A stretch of 64,000 nt of DNA from Marinifilum_A sediminis (GTDB lineage Bacteria; Bacteroidota; Bacteroidia; Bacteroidales; Marinifilaceae), in NCBI GenBank assembly GCA_947496465.1, contig CANMCX010000001.1:1116001-1180000 (forward strand), in the 5' to 3' direction. This document shows positions 27,001 through 35,325 of this stretch, piece by piece. Both the position numbers and the translations under genes were made by a program. Every line of letters starts with the position of its first letter. Positions within the stretch are counted from its first letter, which is position 1. The notes beneath the pieces are model-generated. The model saw nothing but the letters and a program-made list of their open reading frames with translations. It had not been told where the DNA came from and did not search any database.

Positions 27001-30000
27001 TGGTTAAACCTGAAAAACTGCTAACGCCCAAAGCATTTCCATACACTGTAAAATCGTCCTTTGCAGAATTCGAACAAAGAATCAGATATGAATTTGCTTT
27101 TATCGTATCTGAATTTAATTTTAGCTCTTTCTCACCAATTGTCAAAACCCAATCTTGTACCGATATTGCATGTTCTTTTGTATTGTATAATTCTATGTAC
27201 TCATATTCTGGCAAACCATTGCTTGGTGTTTCATCTGCCATGATTTCATTGATCACAATATCATAGGATTTAGCAGGAGCGAAATATTCAAATTCTATAC
27301 TATCGTATTTGCATTCCAAACCATTCTGATCAGTGATATCAAATAATTCAACAAGGTAATTACCAGTTTGAAATTCATCATCCATCACTATAACAATCTC
27401 AGAAGCATCTTTTCCAACTGAAATTGAATAATCATCTAACTCCTTATCATTACGAAAGATTTTATACTTGTTAGGTAGTAAAGTCAATTCTGTATTTAAA
27501 TCTTCAGAAAATATAATTAAAATAGAATCCTGACCAATAATTTCATAGTCGCGAACATATGGCTCCGTATTTGCAGATTGTATAATTAAATCGTCGAACC
27601 AAAGTTCTCCTGCTCTTGAAGCTGTTTCAAAATTAAATTGCAAAGCATAAAACCAACTTTGAGAATTCAAATTAATCAAAGATTTTTCCGAACCTGCAAG
27701 TAGCCAATTGTAATTCTCTCCTATGCGATTGTATTTTAAAGTCCATTCCCCACTAGCATCATAATCAACAGCTATTGCAACTGCCTCTGAATCGTTCCAA
27801 TTAAAATCTGAAGAAAATAATAACTCTGGAGATTCATCCTTTACAATTTTCCATAAACCAATTAAATCATCGGAACCTTTATAATTGATACCAACGACAT
27901 AACGAATTTCTGATAGCTCTGGATTCTGATTATCCATCAACAAATTAAATCCAAAATAATTCCCCGATGATGGGTCCCAATCTCCATTTCTTAGAACAAA
28001 ACTCCATTGTAATGTACCTGAATGCGGATTCCAATTGCTTACTTCTCCACCAATATAACTCTCTCCACTCTGATTAATTAGGTTGTGCTTTAAAGATGAA
28101 TTACCGAAAATTGGATCGAAAGTAGAAATTTTCCAATCCATTGTGTTTTGCCAATTTTCAAGTGAGGATTCCTCAAAATTATCCTGAATATCAACACTTG
28201 GAGTACCAACAAAAATCTTACAAGTATCAGGTATTAGATCTGATTTAGTTGTAATGGAAAAATTTGAAGATCCTGAATAATTTATACCTCCTATAGTCGC
28301 AATTCCATTTATCGTTTCCGTATTTGAATCATCAAAAATCAAATCGTTACTATTCGCTTTCAATTCGAAAGAGATATTTTTATCTAAATCAATATTCTGA
28401 TGTTTATCGCAGGTAGCAACCTGAAGATCAAAAATTTCCAAACTATCTGTAATATAAAAAGGAACTTTTATAATACTCAACCTATCCGCAAGTACATCTA
28501 CTTCATGAATAGCTGATATAATGTTTTGATCTAATACATCAACCAGTTCTGAACTATGATTTCCTGTTTTCCAAGCAAAATTCTCTTTTGGAATACTTAT
28601 TTGAACCGTTGCATTATCTGGCAATTGGCTTTTTCTGAAATAAATTGCCAATTCATACTCTAATTCAGTAGAATTGGGAATTTCAATAAGTCCATTTGAT
28701 GAATTGAATCGAATATAATTCGAATTTATATCGCTTGTTTTAGCAAAGACAATATTATTCTGTTTGAGAATAGCACCAGCAATGTGTTTGTTCCAATTCA
28801 GATCATTCGTAGTAATTTCCTTATGGAATTTAAGCGTATTTAAAATAGTTGGTAGGTCATCATTAGAACCTGAATCTACAATCTTGAATTTTAGTACGCT
28901 CTGTGAAAGTTCATCACTTACAGCAAGAGGATTCAATTTAAGAGCTGGATTGTGACTTGAAAAAATGATTTCTGAATCATTATCTACAGAAGAAATATTG
29001 TCGCTTAAAATGGTGCTAAACCCATCAGATTCCGCTTGTAAATTAAAAATCTCTGCCTTACTATAAATTAAATCACTCCAAATATATACACCTCCTTCAT
29101 TCGTTTTATTTAATCCTGATACAGAACTCAAATCACCATTACCTGATGCCAAACTAAGTTCAATTTCATCATCAGAATTGATATCTCGATTTTCATATTC
29201 GTCAACCAATTCAATTTCGATCTGAAATTCATTTTGAAATGGCACATAATCAGGCAATTCTACAAATCGCATTCTTACAGCTTCAACTTCGGTAATAAAT
29301 TCTGGTCCAATAATCACCTCTGAAAATTCAAATTTCAGACCACTTCCTTCAATTGAAGTCTCCCATTCTGCCGAAGATTGCTCTATTTTCAACTGAAGCT
29401 TCTCTCCATCAATGGTTTCTCCCTCTTTCAGATAGACAAATAAGGAATAATCCGACGCTCCTTCGCTTTCAATAATTCTCCCTATTTCATCTTCACCAAA
29501 ACTTATTATCAATTCATCTTTCGATATCTCAATATCAGCTTTTAGTTCTTTTTCTGCATTTTGTATAAAAACTTTTTCAATGCTCTTCTTCAAATCAACC
29601 TGATTGGCATTTGAAGTTTTAATGAGCATTTTATTTAAAATAGTAGGTAGCCCATCATCACCTCCATCAACAACTGTAAATCGAAATATTTCAAAAAGAT
29701 CATCTTTTGTAACTTGTGTTGATGAGATTGTTGTGTTTGAAGGTGTCCATACCGATTGAATCACATTCGAATCAAATGTATTCAATACCAATATTTCATC
29801 AGAAATCACTTCTTTTAAATCTTCACCTATTAGTTTTAAACTTATGCTTTCTATATTTTCATATTGCAAAGAATCAAAAACTACAAATCCATTTTTTAAC
29901 GGTTTTTCAAGAATAGTATTTGAACGTAAAATTCCCGTTCCACTATTAAGACTTAAGTTTACTATGTTTTGCTGATCAACATCTAGATTTCCAAATACAT

Positions 30001-31156
30001 CAGTTGCTTCAGATTTTACTGAAAAATATTGATTTCGTACAATCTCAAATGGGATTTCTGTAAATTCTAAAACCTCAGCATCAACAGAAATCGCATGAAT
30101 ATTCGAAGATATTTCTCCATTGGATGAACTAAATCCTGAACCTCCACTATAAACATTAAAACCATTCGCATACTCACCAATCTTCAACTGAATTGTTTGA
30201 TTTTCATTCAACGATACATTTGAATTTAAGTACACTTTAATATCAAAAATCAAACTTCCTCCTTCGGGAACATCTATTTGTCCTTCGTTAAAATCTAAAT
30301 AAATCGAATCATTGGTTATTACCGTATTTTGAGGTTCTATAACTGATCCTGAATGAGAAAAAAGAAATCCTCCCAATTGAGTTTCCCAGTTTAAAGAATT
30401 TTCAGGATTTTCATTAAAAAAAGTCATTCGCGAAACGCGAGTTGGTTCTCCATCGCTTGCAGAACTTGTTTCGTCGATTGCAAATCTAAAACAAGTAATG
30501 GCTTCTTCTTTGGTATCAATTTTTGTATCTATTAATAGTGGATTTATTGGATCATCTGTTGACTTTAGTATTGTCAACTCATCCATTTCTGGAACAATTG
30601 GTTCTCCAGATACCAAAATATCATCGAAATAAACCTTATTGCTTGATAGTGGGTTGTTCATGCGAACGACTATTACCAAACTTGTTCCATTTATAAATGA
30701 ACATGTTCCTTCAGCACTTCCCCAATTTCCAATATTTACCGCATTATTATCCAATGCTATTTCTTCCCCACCATCTAGCTTGTAGTAAAATTTAATGTAT
30801 TTTTCATCATTAGTTGAGGTTCCTGTCTCTGCCGCAACAATGGAGATACTGCAATTTGTAAAGCTAGAAATATCAATACTCTCACTTTGCCAAATAGCCT
30901 CGCCATCACAATCTACAGCTTCAAATCTACCTTCGCTCGTTTCAACAACTTTTACGTAATCATCATCATTTTCAAGAATACAATTGGAAACATCCAATGT
31001 CCAATCGGTAACACCTGACAAATCGGAATTTGTACCCCAATATCCCTTATTTAAATTGTCAGAAAAATCTTTATTCCATATCTCATCAGCATACACCCCA
31101 CAATTCCCCAGTAAAATTAAGACAAAGAACAATTTCAGAGAAAGAGTTTTTTTCAT
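24068..31156 (-). CDS. Giant secreted multidomain protein with lamin-tail domains
   Basis: 2362 residues with a signal peptide (about 1-23). Residues 24-190 resemble a beta-sandwich; about 190-970 hold three related modules with the phrase 'TILNK/TLKFH...' and alternating Ig-like parts; about 990-1190 look LamG-like. Then come lamin-tail domains starting VVINEIMADE near 1300, 1560 and 1820 and VVINEVLFNP near 2090, separated by SbsA-like Ig domains. The last 100 residues (FSPDSDGQNDRL..., WDGLNSSKERLPIGIYLVYIEL) resemble a type B type IX secretion sorting/gliding C-terminus. Probably exported and surface-attached; lamin-tail proteins are often associated with extracellular nucleases or polymer breakdown, but no catalytic domain is seen. 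Confidence 0.88.
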   Translation of the reverse strand: MKKTLSLKLFFVLILLGNCGVYADEIWNKDFSDNLNKGYWGTNSDLSGVTDWTLDVSNCILENDDDYVKVVETSEGRFEAVDCDGEAIWQSESIDISSFTNCSISIVAAETGTSTNDEKYIKFYYKLDGGEEIALDNNAVNIGNWGSAEGTCSFINGTSLVIVVRMNNPLSSNKVYFDDILVSGEPIVPEMDELTILKSTDDPINPLLIDTKIDTKEEAITCFRFAIDETSSASDGEPTRVSRMTFFNENPENSLNWETQLGGFLFSHSGSVIEPQNTVITNDSIYLDFNEGQIDVPEGGSLIFDIKVYLNSNVSLNENQTIQLKIGEYANGFNVYSGGSGFSSSNGEISSNIHAISVDAEVLEFTEIPFEIVRNQYFSVKSEATDVFGNLDVDQQNIVNLSLNSGTGILRSNTILEKPLKNGFVVFDSLQYENIESISLKLIGEDLKEVISDEILVLNTFDSNVIQSVWTPSNTTISSTQVTKDDLFEIFRFTVVDGGDDGLPTILNKMLIKTSNANQVDLKKSIEKVFIQNAEKELKADIEISKDELIISFGEDEIGRIIESEGASDYSLFVYLKEGETIDGEKLQLKIEQSSAEWETSIEGSGLKFEFSEVIIGPEFITEVEAVRMRFVELPDYVPFQNEFQIEIELVDEYENRDINSDDEIELSLASGNGDLSSVSGLNKTNEGGVYIWSDLIYSKAEIFNLQAESDGFSTILSDNISSVDNDSEIIFSSHNPALKLNPLAVSDELSQSVLKFKIVDSGSNDDLPTILNTLKFHKEITTNDLNWNKHIAGAILKQNNIVFAKTSDINSNYIRFNSSNGLIEIPNSTELEYELAIYFRKSQLPDNATVQISIPKENFAWKTGNHSSELVDVLDQNIISAIHEVDVLADRLSIIKVPFYITDSLEIFDLQVATCDKHQNIDLDKNISFELKANSNDLIFDDSNTETINGIATIGGINYSGSSNFSITTKSDLIPDTCKIFVGTPSVDIQDNFEESSLENWQNTMDWKISTFDPIFGNSSLKHNLINQSGESYIGGEVSNWNPHSGTLQWSFVLRNGDWDPSSGNYFGFNLLMDNQNPELSEIRYVVGINYKGSDDLIGLWKIVKDESPELLFSSDFNWNDSEAVAIAVDYDASGEWTLKYNRIGENYNWLLAGSEKSLINLNSQSWFYALQFNFETASRAGELWFDDLIIQSANTEPYVRDYEIIGQDSILIIFSEDLNTELTLLPNKYKIFRNDKELDDYSISVGKDASEIVIVMDDEFQTGNYLVELFDITDQNGLECKYDSIEFEYFAPAKSYDIVINEIMADETPSNGLPEYEYIELYNTKEHAISVQDWVLTIGEKELKLNSDTIKANSYLILCSNSAKDDFTVYGNALGVSSFSGLTNAGTSISLRSTEGILLDSISYSIDWYKSDEKNNGGWSLERIDPMNTCSSFGNWSASDLEIGGTPGTQNSILSENLDQKLPQVLSFNLISKNQISIEFDEFMDSKSLIKSENYSVADNELKQLEKLSSKKVALSFEKDFQDGIEQQLVLNNLLDECGNVLDTTLSFIRYDVHEYDVVINEIMADENPTNGLPEHEYIELYNTKEYAISVQDWFLTIGDKELKLNSDTIKANSYLILCSSSATEDFTVYGNSLGVSSFSGLTNAGTSVSILSREGVTIDSITYSIDWYKSDEKKDGGWSLERIDPVNTCSSFGNWSASIAEKGGTPGTQNSIWSENLDYKSPRVESFNLISKNQISIEFDEYMDSKSVVTLENYLVADNGLTQIEKLSPQKVALSFEMDIQDGIEQQLVLSNLLDECGNVLDTTLSFIRYDVHEYDVVINEIMADENPTNGLPEYEYLELYNTQTHDLSVKDWIVKIGEKELNLEADTIKANSYLILCSNTAIEDFSNYGDVLGVSSFSGLTNAGTTISLKSANDILLDAISYSNDWYKDDNKDEGGWSLERIDPMNTTWQTPNWAASINIIGGTPGSINSIFKENKDVNSPVLEKLIVSSANSIQLNFSEPMFLNEIKNLQNFTLSESGQHPISVVNVENLGILFELIFQDNFVPNLKYELSIDQKVTDLAQNPLSKDVYEFWIPSKIQAGDVVINEVLFNPLSGGADYVELYNTSDNILDLSKSYLAKRDENYLLIDSVKISDEQLILRPQNYILLTADTLNVRENYYTNDWNVFKKCNLPSYGDKSGRVVLLSETDLIDDFAYDEKMHFSLLASVEGVALERINPKNKTNSTSNWQSAAQSIGYGTPGVENSVFSDEKMLDNEVSLSNKIFSPDSDGQNDRLYINFNLKDDGFVVNVRIYNSIGKEVRKLANKYYLAMEDKIYWDGLNSSKERLPIGIYLVYIELFNSKGDVKTFKKTCVLGGKFN
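25240..27260 (-). repeat. Tandem 780-bp coding repeat within the giant gene
   Basis: Three lamin-tail/Ig units recur at an exact 780-bp (260-codon) period. Stretches of about 160 bp at 25650-25808 and 26430-26588 are almost identical at DNA level, and alignment holds without a gap from about 25261 to 26041 to 26821. This points to recent duplication or gene conversion. Confidence 0.9.
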
Positions 31157-31251
31157 GGAAAATTACAATTAAATTTGATTTGCTTTTTTGACTAAAAGCT
31201 AATTTAACTATAACCATATTATTAATCAAGTAATTAAAGCATTATTATGTT

Positions 31252-32241
31252 ATGAGGATTGCAGTTGTAGGAGCTACAGGTCTTGTAGGTCAGAAAATAC
31301 TGGATGTTTTGGAAGAAAGAAATTTTCCAGTTAGTGAATTATTCCCTGTTGCCAGCGAAAGATCTGTTGGTAAAGAAGTTGCCTTTAATGGCAAGAAGTA
31401 CAAAGTAATTGGTATGAAGGATGCAATTAATCTAAAACCACAAATTGCAATTTTTTCAGCTGGTGGAGATACTTCTTTAAAATGGGCACCTGAATTTGCG
31501 AAAGTTGGAACCACAGTTGTGGACAATTCTTCCGCTTGGAGAATGGATGAGAGTAAAAAATTGGTTGTTCCGGAAATTAATGCATCAGAATTAAGCAAGG
31601 AAGATAAAATTATTGCCAATCCAAATTGCTCTACCATTCAATTGGTAGTTGCTTTGGCTCCTTTACACAAACATTATAAAATGGAGCGTTTGGTTATTTC
31701 TACTTATCAATCCATTACTGGAACTGGTGTAAAGGCTGTTGAGCAATTAGAAAATGAAAGATCAGGAGTTGAAGGTGAAAAAGCTTATCCATATGAAATT
31801 GATAAGAATTGCCTTCCTCATTGTGATGTGTTTACCGAAAATGGCTACACAAAAGAAGAAATGAAACTGGTTAATGAAACCAAAAAAATTCTAAAAGACG
31901 ATAGTATAAGAGTTACAGCTACAGCTGTTAGAGTTCCTGTTGTTGGTGGTCATTCAGAATCGGTAAATATTGAGTTTGCGAAAGATTTTGAATTGGAAAA
32001 TGTGAGAAAAATTCTAAGTGAAACAGATGGAATCATAGTTCAGGATAATTTGGATGAAAACGAATATCCAATGCCTAAATATTCTCACGATAAAGATGAA
32101 GTTTTTGTTGGTAGGATTAGACGAGATTTCTCAAATCCAAACACACTAAATATGTGGGTTGTTGCTGATAATCTAAGAAAAGGTGCTGCTACTAATGCTG
32201 TTCAAATTGCAGAATATCTAGCCAAACATGAACTAGTTTAA
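31252..32241 (+). CDS. asd: Aspartate-semialdehyde dehydrogenase
   Basis: 329-residue NADPH-dependent enzyme converting aspartyl phosphate to the semialdehyde for lysine, methionine, threonine and diaminopimelate synthesis. The NADP loop GATGLVGQ is at residues 8-15, the catalytic cysteine is C126 in ANPNCSTIQ, and the active-site histidine is in VVGGHSES near 225. Start is ATG 31252; a clean terminator follows. Confidence 0.96.
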   Translation: MRIAVVGATGLVGQKILDVLEERNFPVSELFPVASERSVGKEVAFNGKKYKVIGMKDAINLKPQIAIFSAGGDTSLKWAPEFAKVGTTVVDNSSAWRMDESKKLVVPEINASELSKEDKIIANPNCSTIQLVVALAPLHKHYKMERLVISTYQSITGTGVKAVEQLENERSGVEGEKAYPYEIDKNCLPHCDVFTENGYTKEEMKLVNETKKILKDDSIRVTATAVRVPVVGGHSESVNIEFAKDFELENVRKILSETDGIIVQDNLDENEYPMPKYSHDKDEVFVGRIRRDFSNPNTLNMWVVADNLRKGAATNAVQIAEYLAKHELV

Positions 32242-32251
32242 AACAAAAAAT

Positions 32252-32279
32252 AAACCCGATGCAAATCATCGGGTTTTTT
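32252..32279 (+). terminator. Terminator after asd
   Basis: AACCCGATG pairs with CATCGGGTT around CAAAT, followed by T6. Confidence 0.85.
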
Positions 32280-32368
32280 ATGCGAATAACCATACGAACA
32301 ATTAGATACATAAGAGTTCGCATGTTAACTTAAAGCAAAGCTACATTCCAAATTATCAATAATTTAAA

Positions 32369-33595
32369 CTAATCCATTAAGTTAGAATAATCCTGATAAA
32401 GAAAATCGTTGTAAGGAAATCTAGCCGAGTGAATTTCACGAATTACACCATAAACTTTCTCTCTAAACTCTTCAATATTTTCCTTTTCTATAGCCGAAAT
32501 AAACAAACAAGGAGTTTCTCCCTTGGCAATCCACATTTGTTTTAATTCATCCAAACTATAATTTTCTCGTGTTTTTGGCAAAAGATCATCCTCATCTTTC
32601 TTTACGTATGTAAATGCATCAATCTTATTAAAGACCAAAAATCTTGGTTTCTCCTGTTTATCAATCTCAGCCATGGTTTCATTTACCACTTTAATATGAT
32701 CTTCGAAATTAGGATGAGAAATATCCACAACATGAAGTATTACGTCAGCTTCTCGTACCTCATCAAGGGTAGATTTGAACGATTCAACCAGATGGTGAGG
32801 AAGTTTTCTAATGAACCCAACAGTATCTGCTAACAAGAATGGAACATTTTGAATAACCACCTTACGAACAGTTGTATCCAGAGTCGCAAACAGCTTATTC
32901 TCAGCAAACACTTCTGATTTACTCAACATATTCATGATAGTTGATTTCCCAACATTTGTGTAACCAACAAGAGCTACACGAACCAATTTACCACGATTCT
33001 TTCTTTGAGTTGCCTTTTGTTTGTCAATCCTAACAAGATCTTGCTTTAATTTAGAAATTTTATCTAAAATTATTCTTCGGTCAGTCTCGATCTGAGTTTC
33101 TCCTGGACCACGCATTCCAATACCACCTCGCTGGCGCTCAAGGTGAGTCCACATTCGTGTTAAACGCGGTAACAAATATTGATACTGAGCCAATTCTACT
33201 TGTGTTTTTGCATGCGCAGTTTGTGCTCTACTTGCAAAAATATCAAGAATTAGATTGGTTCTATCCAGCACTTTTCTTTCTAATATCCGCTCAACATTAC
33301 GAAGTTGCGTTGGAGACAATTCATCATCAAAAATCACCAATCCAACTTCATCATCAGCTTCTAAAAATCTCTTTATTTCATCCAATTTTCCTGTTCCAAC
33401 AAAGGTTTTAGGATTAGGATAATCTAATTTTTGAGTAAATCTTTTTATTGTTGTTGCTCCTGCTGTTAAAGCTAAAAAATCTAATTCAGCAAGATATTCA
33501 TCAACCTCTTGGGCAGTCATATTTTTTGATTGATCAATTACACCAATCAAAACTGCTTTTTCCGTTTCTCTCTTCGTAGTAAGGTAGTCTCCCAT
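32369..33595 (-). CDS. hflX: GTPase HflX
   Basis: 408-residue ribosome-associated GTPase that splits stalled or hibernating 70S ribosomes. The N-terminal HflX domain (about 20-195) includes the glycine-rich RQRGGIGMRGPGETQIETDRR. The G domain has G1 GYTNVGKST, G2 with LDTTVR, G3 DTVGFIRKLP and G4 NKID. Length is typical. It is a single gene upstream of which lies the TonB gene. Confidence 0.95.
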   Translation of the reverse strand: MGDYLTTKRETEKAVLIGVIDQSKNMTAQEVDEYLAELDFLALTAGATTIKRFTQKLDYPNPKTFVGTGKLDEIKRFLEADDEVGLVIFDDELSPTQLRNVERILERKVLDRTNLILDIFASRAQTAHAKTQVELAQYQYLLPRLTRMWTHLERQRGGIGMRGPGETQIETDRRIILDKISKLKQDLVRIDKQKATQRKNRGKLVRVALVGYTNVGKSTIMNMLSKSEVFAENKLFATLDTTVRKVVIQNVPFLLADTVGFIRKLPHHLVESFKSTLDEVREADVILHVVDISHPNFEDHIKVVNETMAEIDKQEKPRFLVFNKIDAFTYVKKDEDDLLPKTRENYSLDELKQMWIAKGETPCLFISAIEKENIEEFREKVYGVIREIHSARFPYNDFLYQDYSNLMD

Positions 33596-33704
33596 TTAAT
33601 CAATTTAGGAAATTAAAAACTAACAACTTTCATTTATTCCATAAATTCTTGAAAGCTAATTGCAAAAGTAAGCATTATTCCACAAAGCTTTCGTTACCGA
33701 ACAC

Positions 33705-33737
33705 AAAAAAGAGGTTCCGAATAATTCAGAACCTCTT
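33705..33737 (-). terminator. Terminator after the TonB-family gene
   Basis: AAGAGGTTC (33709-33717) pairs with GAACCTCTT (33729-33737); the A run at 33705-33710 gives the U-tract on the minus strand. Confidence 0.8.
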
Positions 33738-33760
33738 TATATGGTAGTAAAAAAATTAAT

Positions 33761-34444
33761 TTACTGTAATTGGAAGTTGATTGGCACAGTATAAGATACC
33801 TTTACAGCTTTACCACGCTGCTTACCAGGCTTCCACTTTGGCATCTTATTGATTACACGAATCGCTTCTTTATCAAGAGATGGGTCAACTCCACGTACAA
33901 CGCGAACTTGCTCTACACCACCCACTTTGTTTACAACAAAAGTAACGAATACACGTCCGGTGATACCATTTTCCTGTGCAATAACAGGATACTTGATTGA
34001 TTTTGCAATCCATTTTTGTAATTCAAGCTGTCCTCCTGGAAATTCCGGCATATCCTCTACAATAACGAATACCTGAGCTTCATCTTCTTCTTCTTCCTCT
34101 TCTACAACCTGGATTTCAACTTCTTCATCCATATCTGCATCGGAGTCTTCAATTTCCAATTCATCCTCAATTTCTTCATCGTTATCCACGATTTCCAAAA
34201 CATCAGCAACTTTAGGTGCTGGTGGTGGTGGTGGTGGTGGCTTAACAGGTTCTTGTCTGGTAACAGGAATCATTTCCTCTTCAGCCTCCATCTCTTGCTG
34301 ATCTTCTAAACCTGTAGCTTCCGAAGAATCTACACGCCATTCGAATGCAGCAAAAACAAACAGAAGAGTCAAGGCCAGACCAATCTCAAGAAAGAGACCT
34401 CTCTTATTTTCAAGATCTGCTTTAGGTGACTTCTTAACTTCCAT
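33761..34444 (-). CDS. Energy transducer TonB
   Basis: 227 residues. A single N-terminal membrane helix (about 17-34) anchors it in the inner membrane; a proline run (about 68-76) and a long acidic linker (85-125, with runs of glutamate) span the periplasm; the TonB C-terminal domain (about 140-227; GGQLELQKWIAKSIKYP, GRVFVTFVVNKVG, and VPINFQL at the end) contacts outer-membrane transporters. It is the Bacteroidota four-helix-lacking, single-helix type. No exbB/exbD is adjacent, so it draws on proton-channel subunits encoded elsewhere. Confidence 0.9.
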   Translation of the reverse strand: MEVKKSPKADLENKRGLFLEIGLALTLLFVFAAFEWRVDSSEATGLEDQQEMEAEEEMIPVTRQEPVKPPPPPPPAPKVADVLEIVDNDEEIEDELEIEDSDADMDEEVEIQVVEEEEEEDEAQVFVIVEDMPEFPGGQLELQKWIAKSIKYPVIAQENGITGRVFVTFVVNKVGGVEQVRVVRGVDPSLDKEAIRVINKMPKWKPGKQRGKAVKVSYTVPINFQLQ

Positions 34445-34942
34445 AATCTTCTTTTAATTTTCTTTTAAATTCAGCGCTTAAAAGTAAGTAATTCAATTTT
34501 ATAATCAAAATACTATACTTTCCGAAAATATTTGAGGCATAAAGATAGAAAAATAACGGTCAAACCATTTTTTAAGGTTTGAAAATTTGATAACCAATAC
34601 TTAAGTAAGTGAAATTCTATTGGTAATAATCTATTAAATGCCTCTATCTTAATAGAGATAAACCTACTGTAAATAAATCAACTATAAATTTAGTCCATTT
34701 TTTCTTTAAAGCCATTCTAAATTAGATTTTTTATACCAGAAGAGTGAAAAATCTATGTTGTCCGAACTCATCCTACCTATACACACACTATACATTGCTA
34801 CCAATCAATTGTCTATTGACAAACAATTTTTCGAACTAAAATAGATTCTCCACTCTCTAATTCCCTTACGTAGAATACTTAAAAATGTTTGCTTATTCGT
34901 AAAATACATTAAAATCTGTCTTTCAAATCTTCAATTTTAATT
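34445..34942. other. About 500-bp AT-rich spacer before tRNA-Ala
   Basis: No credible coding frame. It carries two small perfect inverted repeats, CTCTAT-CTTA-ATAGAG (34642-34657) and TTGTC-TATT-GACAA (34809-34822), of unknown significance. Confidence 0.5.
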
Positions 34943-34950
34943 TATATTTG
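34943..34950 (+). promoter_or_regulatory. -7 box (TATATTTG) upstream of tRNA-Ala
   Basis: Exact TAnnTTTG match 76 bp before the tRNA; the transcript would carry a leader of about 70 nt. Confidence 0.45.
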
Positions 34951-35025
34951 CAGCCGCTTAAGAATCTTGTATTATTCTGATTTAAATTGAAATGATACTA
35001 AATTCTTTTCACTAAACAATTAAAT

Positions 35026-35099
35026 GGGGGGTTAGCTCAGTTGGCTAGAGCATTTGACTGGCAGTCAAAAGGTCACCGGTTCGATTCCGGTACTCTCCA
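35026..35099 (+). tRNA. tRNA-Ala (anticodon GGC)
   Basis: Acceptor GGGGGGT/ACTCTCC contains the G3-U70 wobble that defines alanine tRNAs. Anticodon stem TTTGA/TCAAA holds loop CTGGCAG, giving GGC. T arm ACCGGTTCGATTCCGGT. CCA is not encoded. Confidence 0.94.
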
Positions 35100-35110
35100 C
35101 CCTCAAATCA

Positions 35111-35146
35111 AGGCGGTTATGGCATTTATGCTGTAGCCGCTTTTTA
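35111..35146 (+). terminator. Terminator after tRNA-Ala
   Basis: GCGGTTATGGC pairs with GCTGTAGCCGC using some G-U pairs, followed by T5. Confidence 0.7.
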
Positions 35147-35230
35147 TTTCTACTCCTACTCAATTCCTTATAAATCCGTGTATTTAACCTTATTTAACAA
35201 CTTTTAAATATTCAGAATTGTAAGAATGCA

Positions 35231-35320
35231 TACTTTTGTACCATCCTTTCCGAGAGGATTAGGTTTTCATAGATTAAAATGGGTTAGAGTAAAGTCCGGG
35301 GTGGTTCCCGGACTTTTTTA
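35231..35320 (+). ncRNA. Candidate small RNA with own promoter and terminator
   Basis: A -7 box TACTTTTG (35231-35238) is followed by a hairpin ATCCT...AGGAT (35243-35259) and a perfect terminator stem AAAGTCCGGG/CCCGGACTTT (35291-35300 with 35307-35316) with a T run. The roughly 75-nt transcript has no sensible reading frame. The stem could alternatively just terminate the convergent transporter gene, but the T-tract is on the plus strand. Confidence 0.4.
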
Positions 35321-35325
35321 TTTTG

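Noticed and set aside
24068..31156. Many plus-strand frames across the giant gene region
   Set aside because: They are shadows of the minus-strand repeat protein; they repeat with the 780-bp period and lack gene-like composition.
35026..35099. tRNA near 35026 read as tRNA-Gly from its GGC triplet
   Set aside because: The anticodon loop is CTGGCAG, so the anticodon is GGC (Ala), and the G3-U70 pair confirms alanine.
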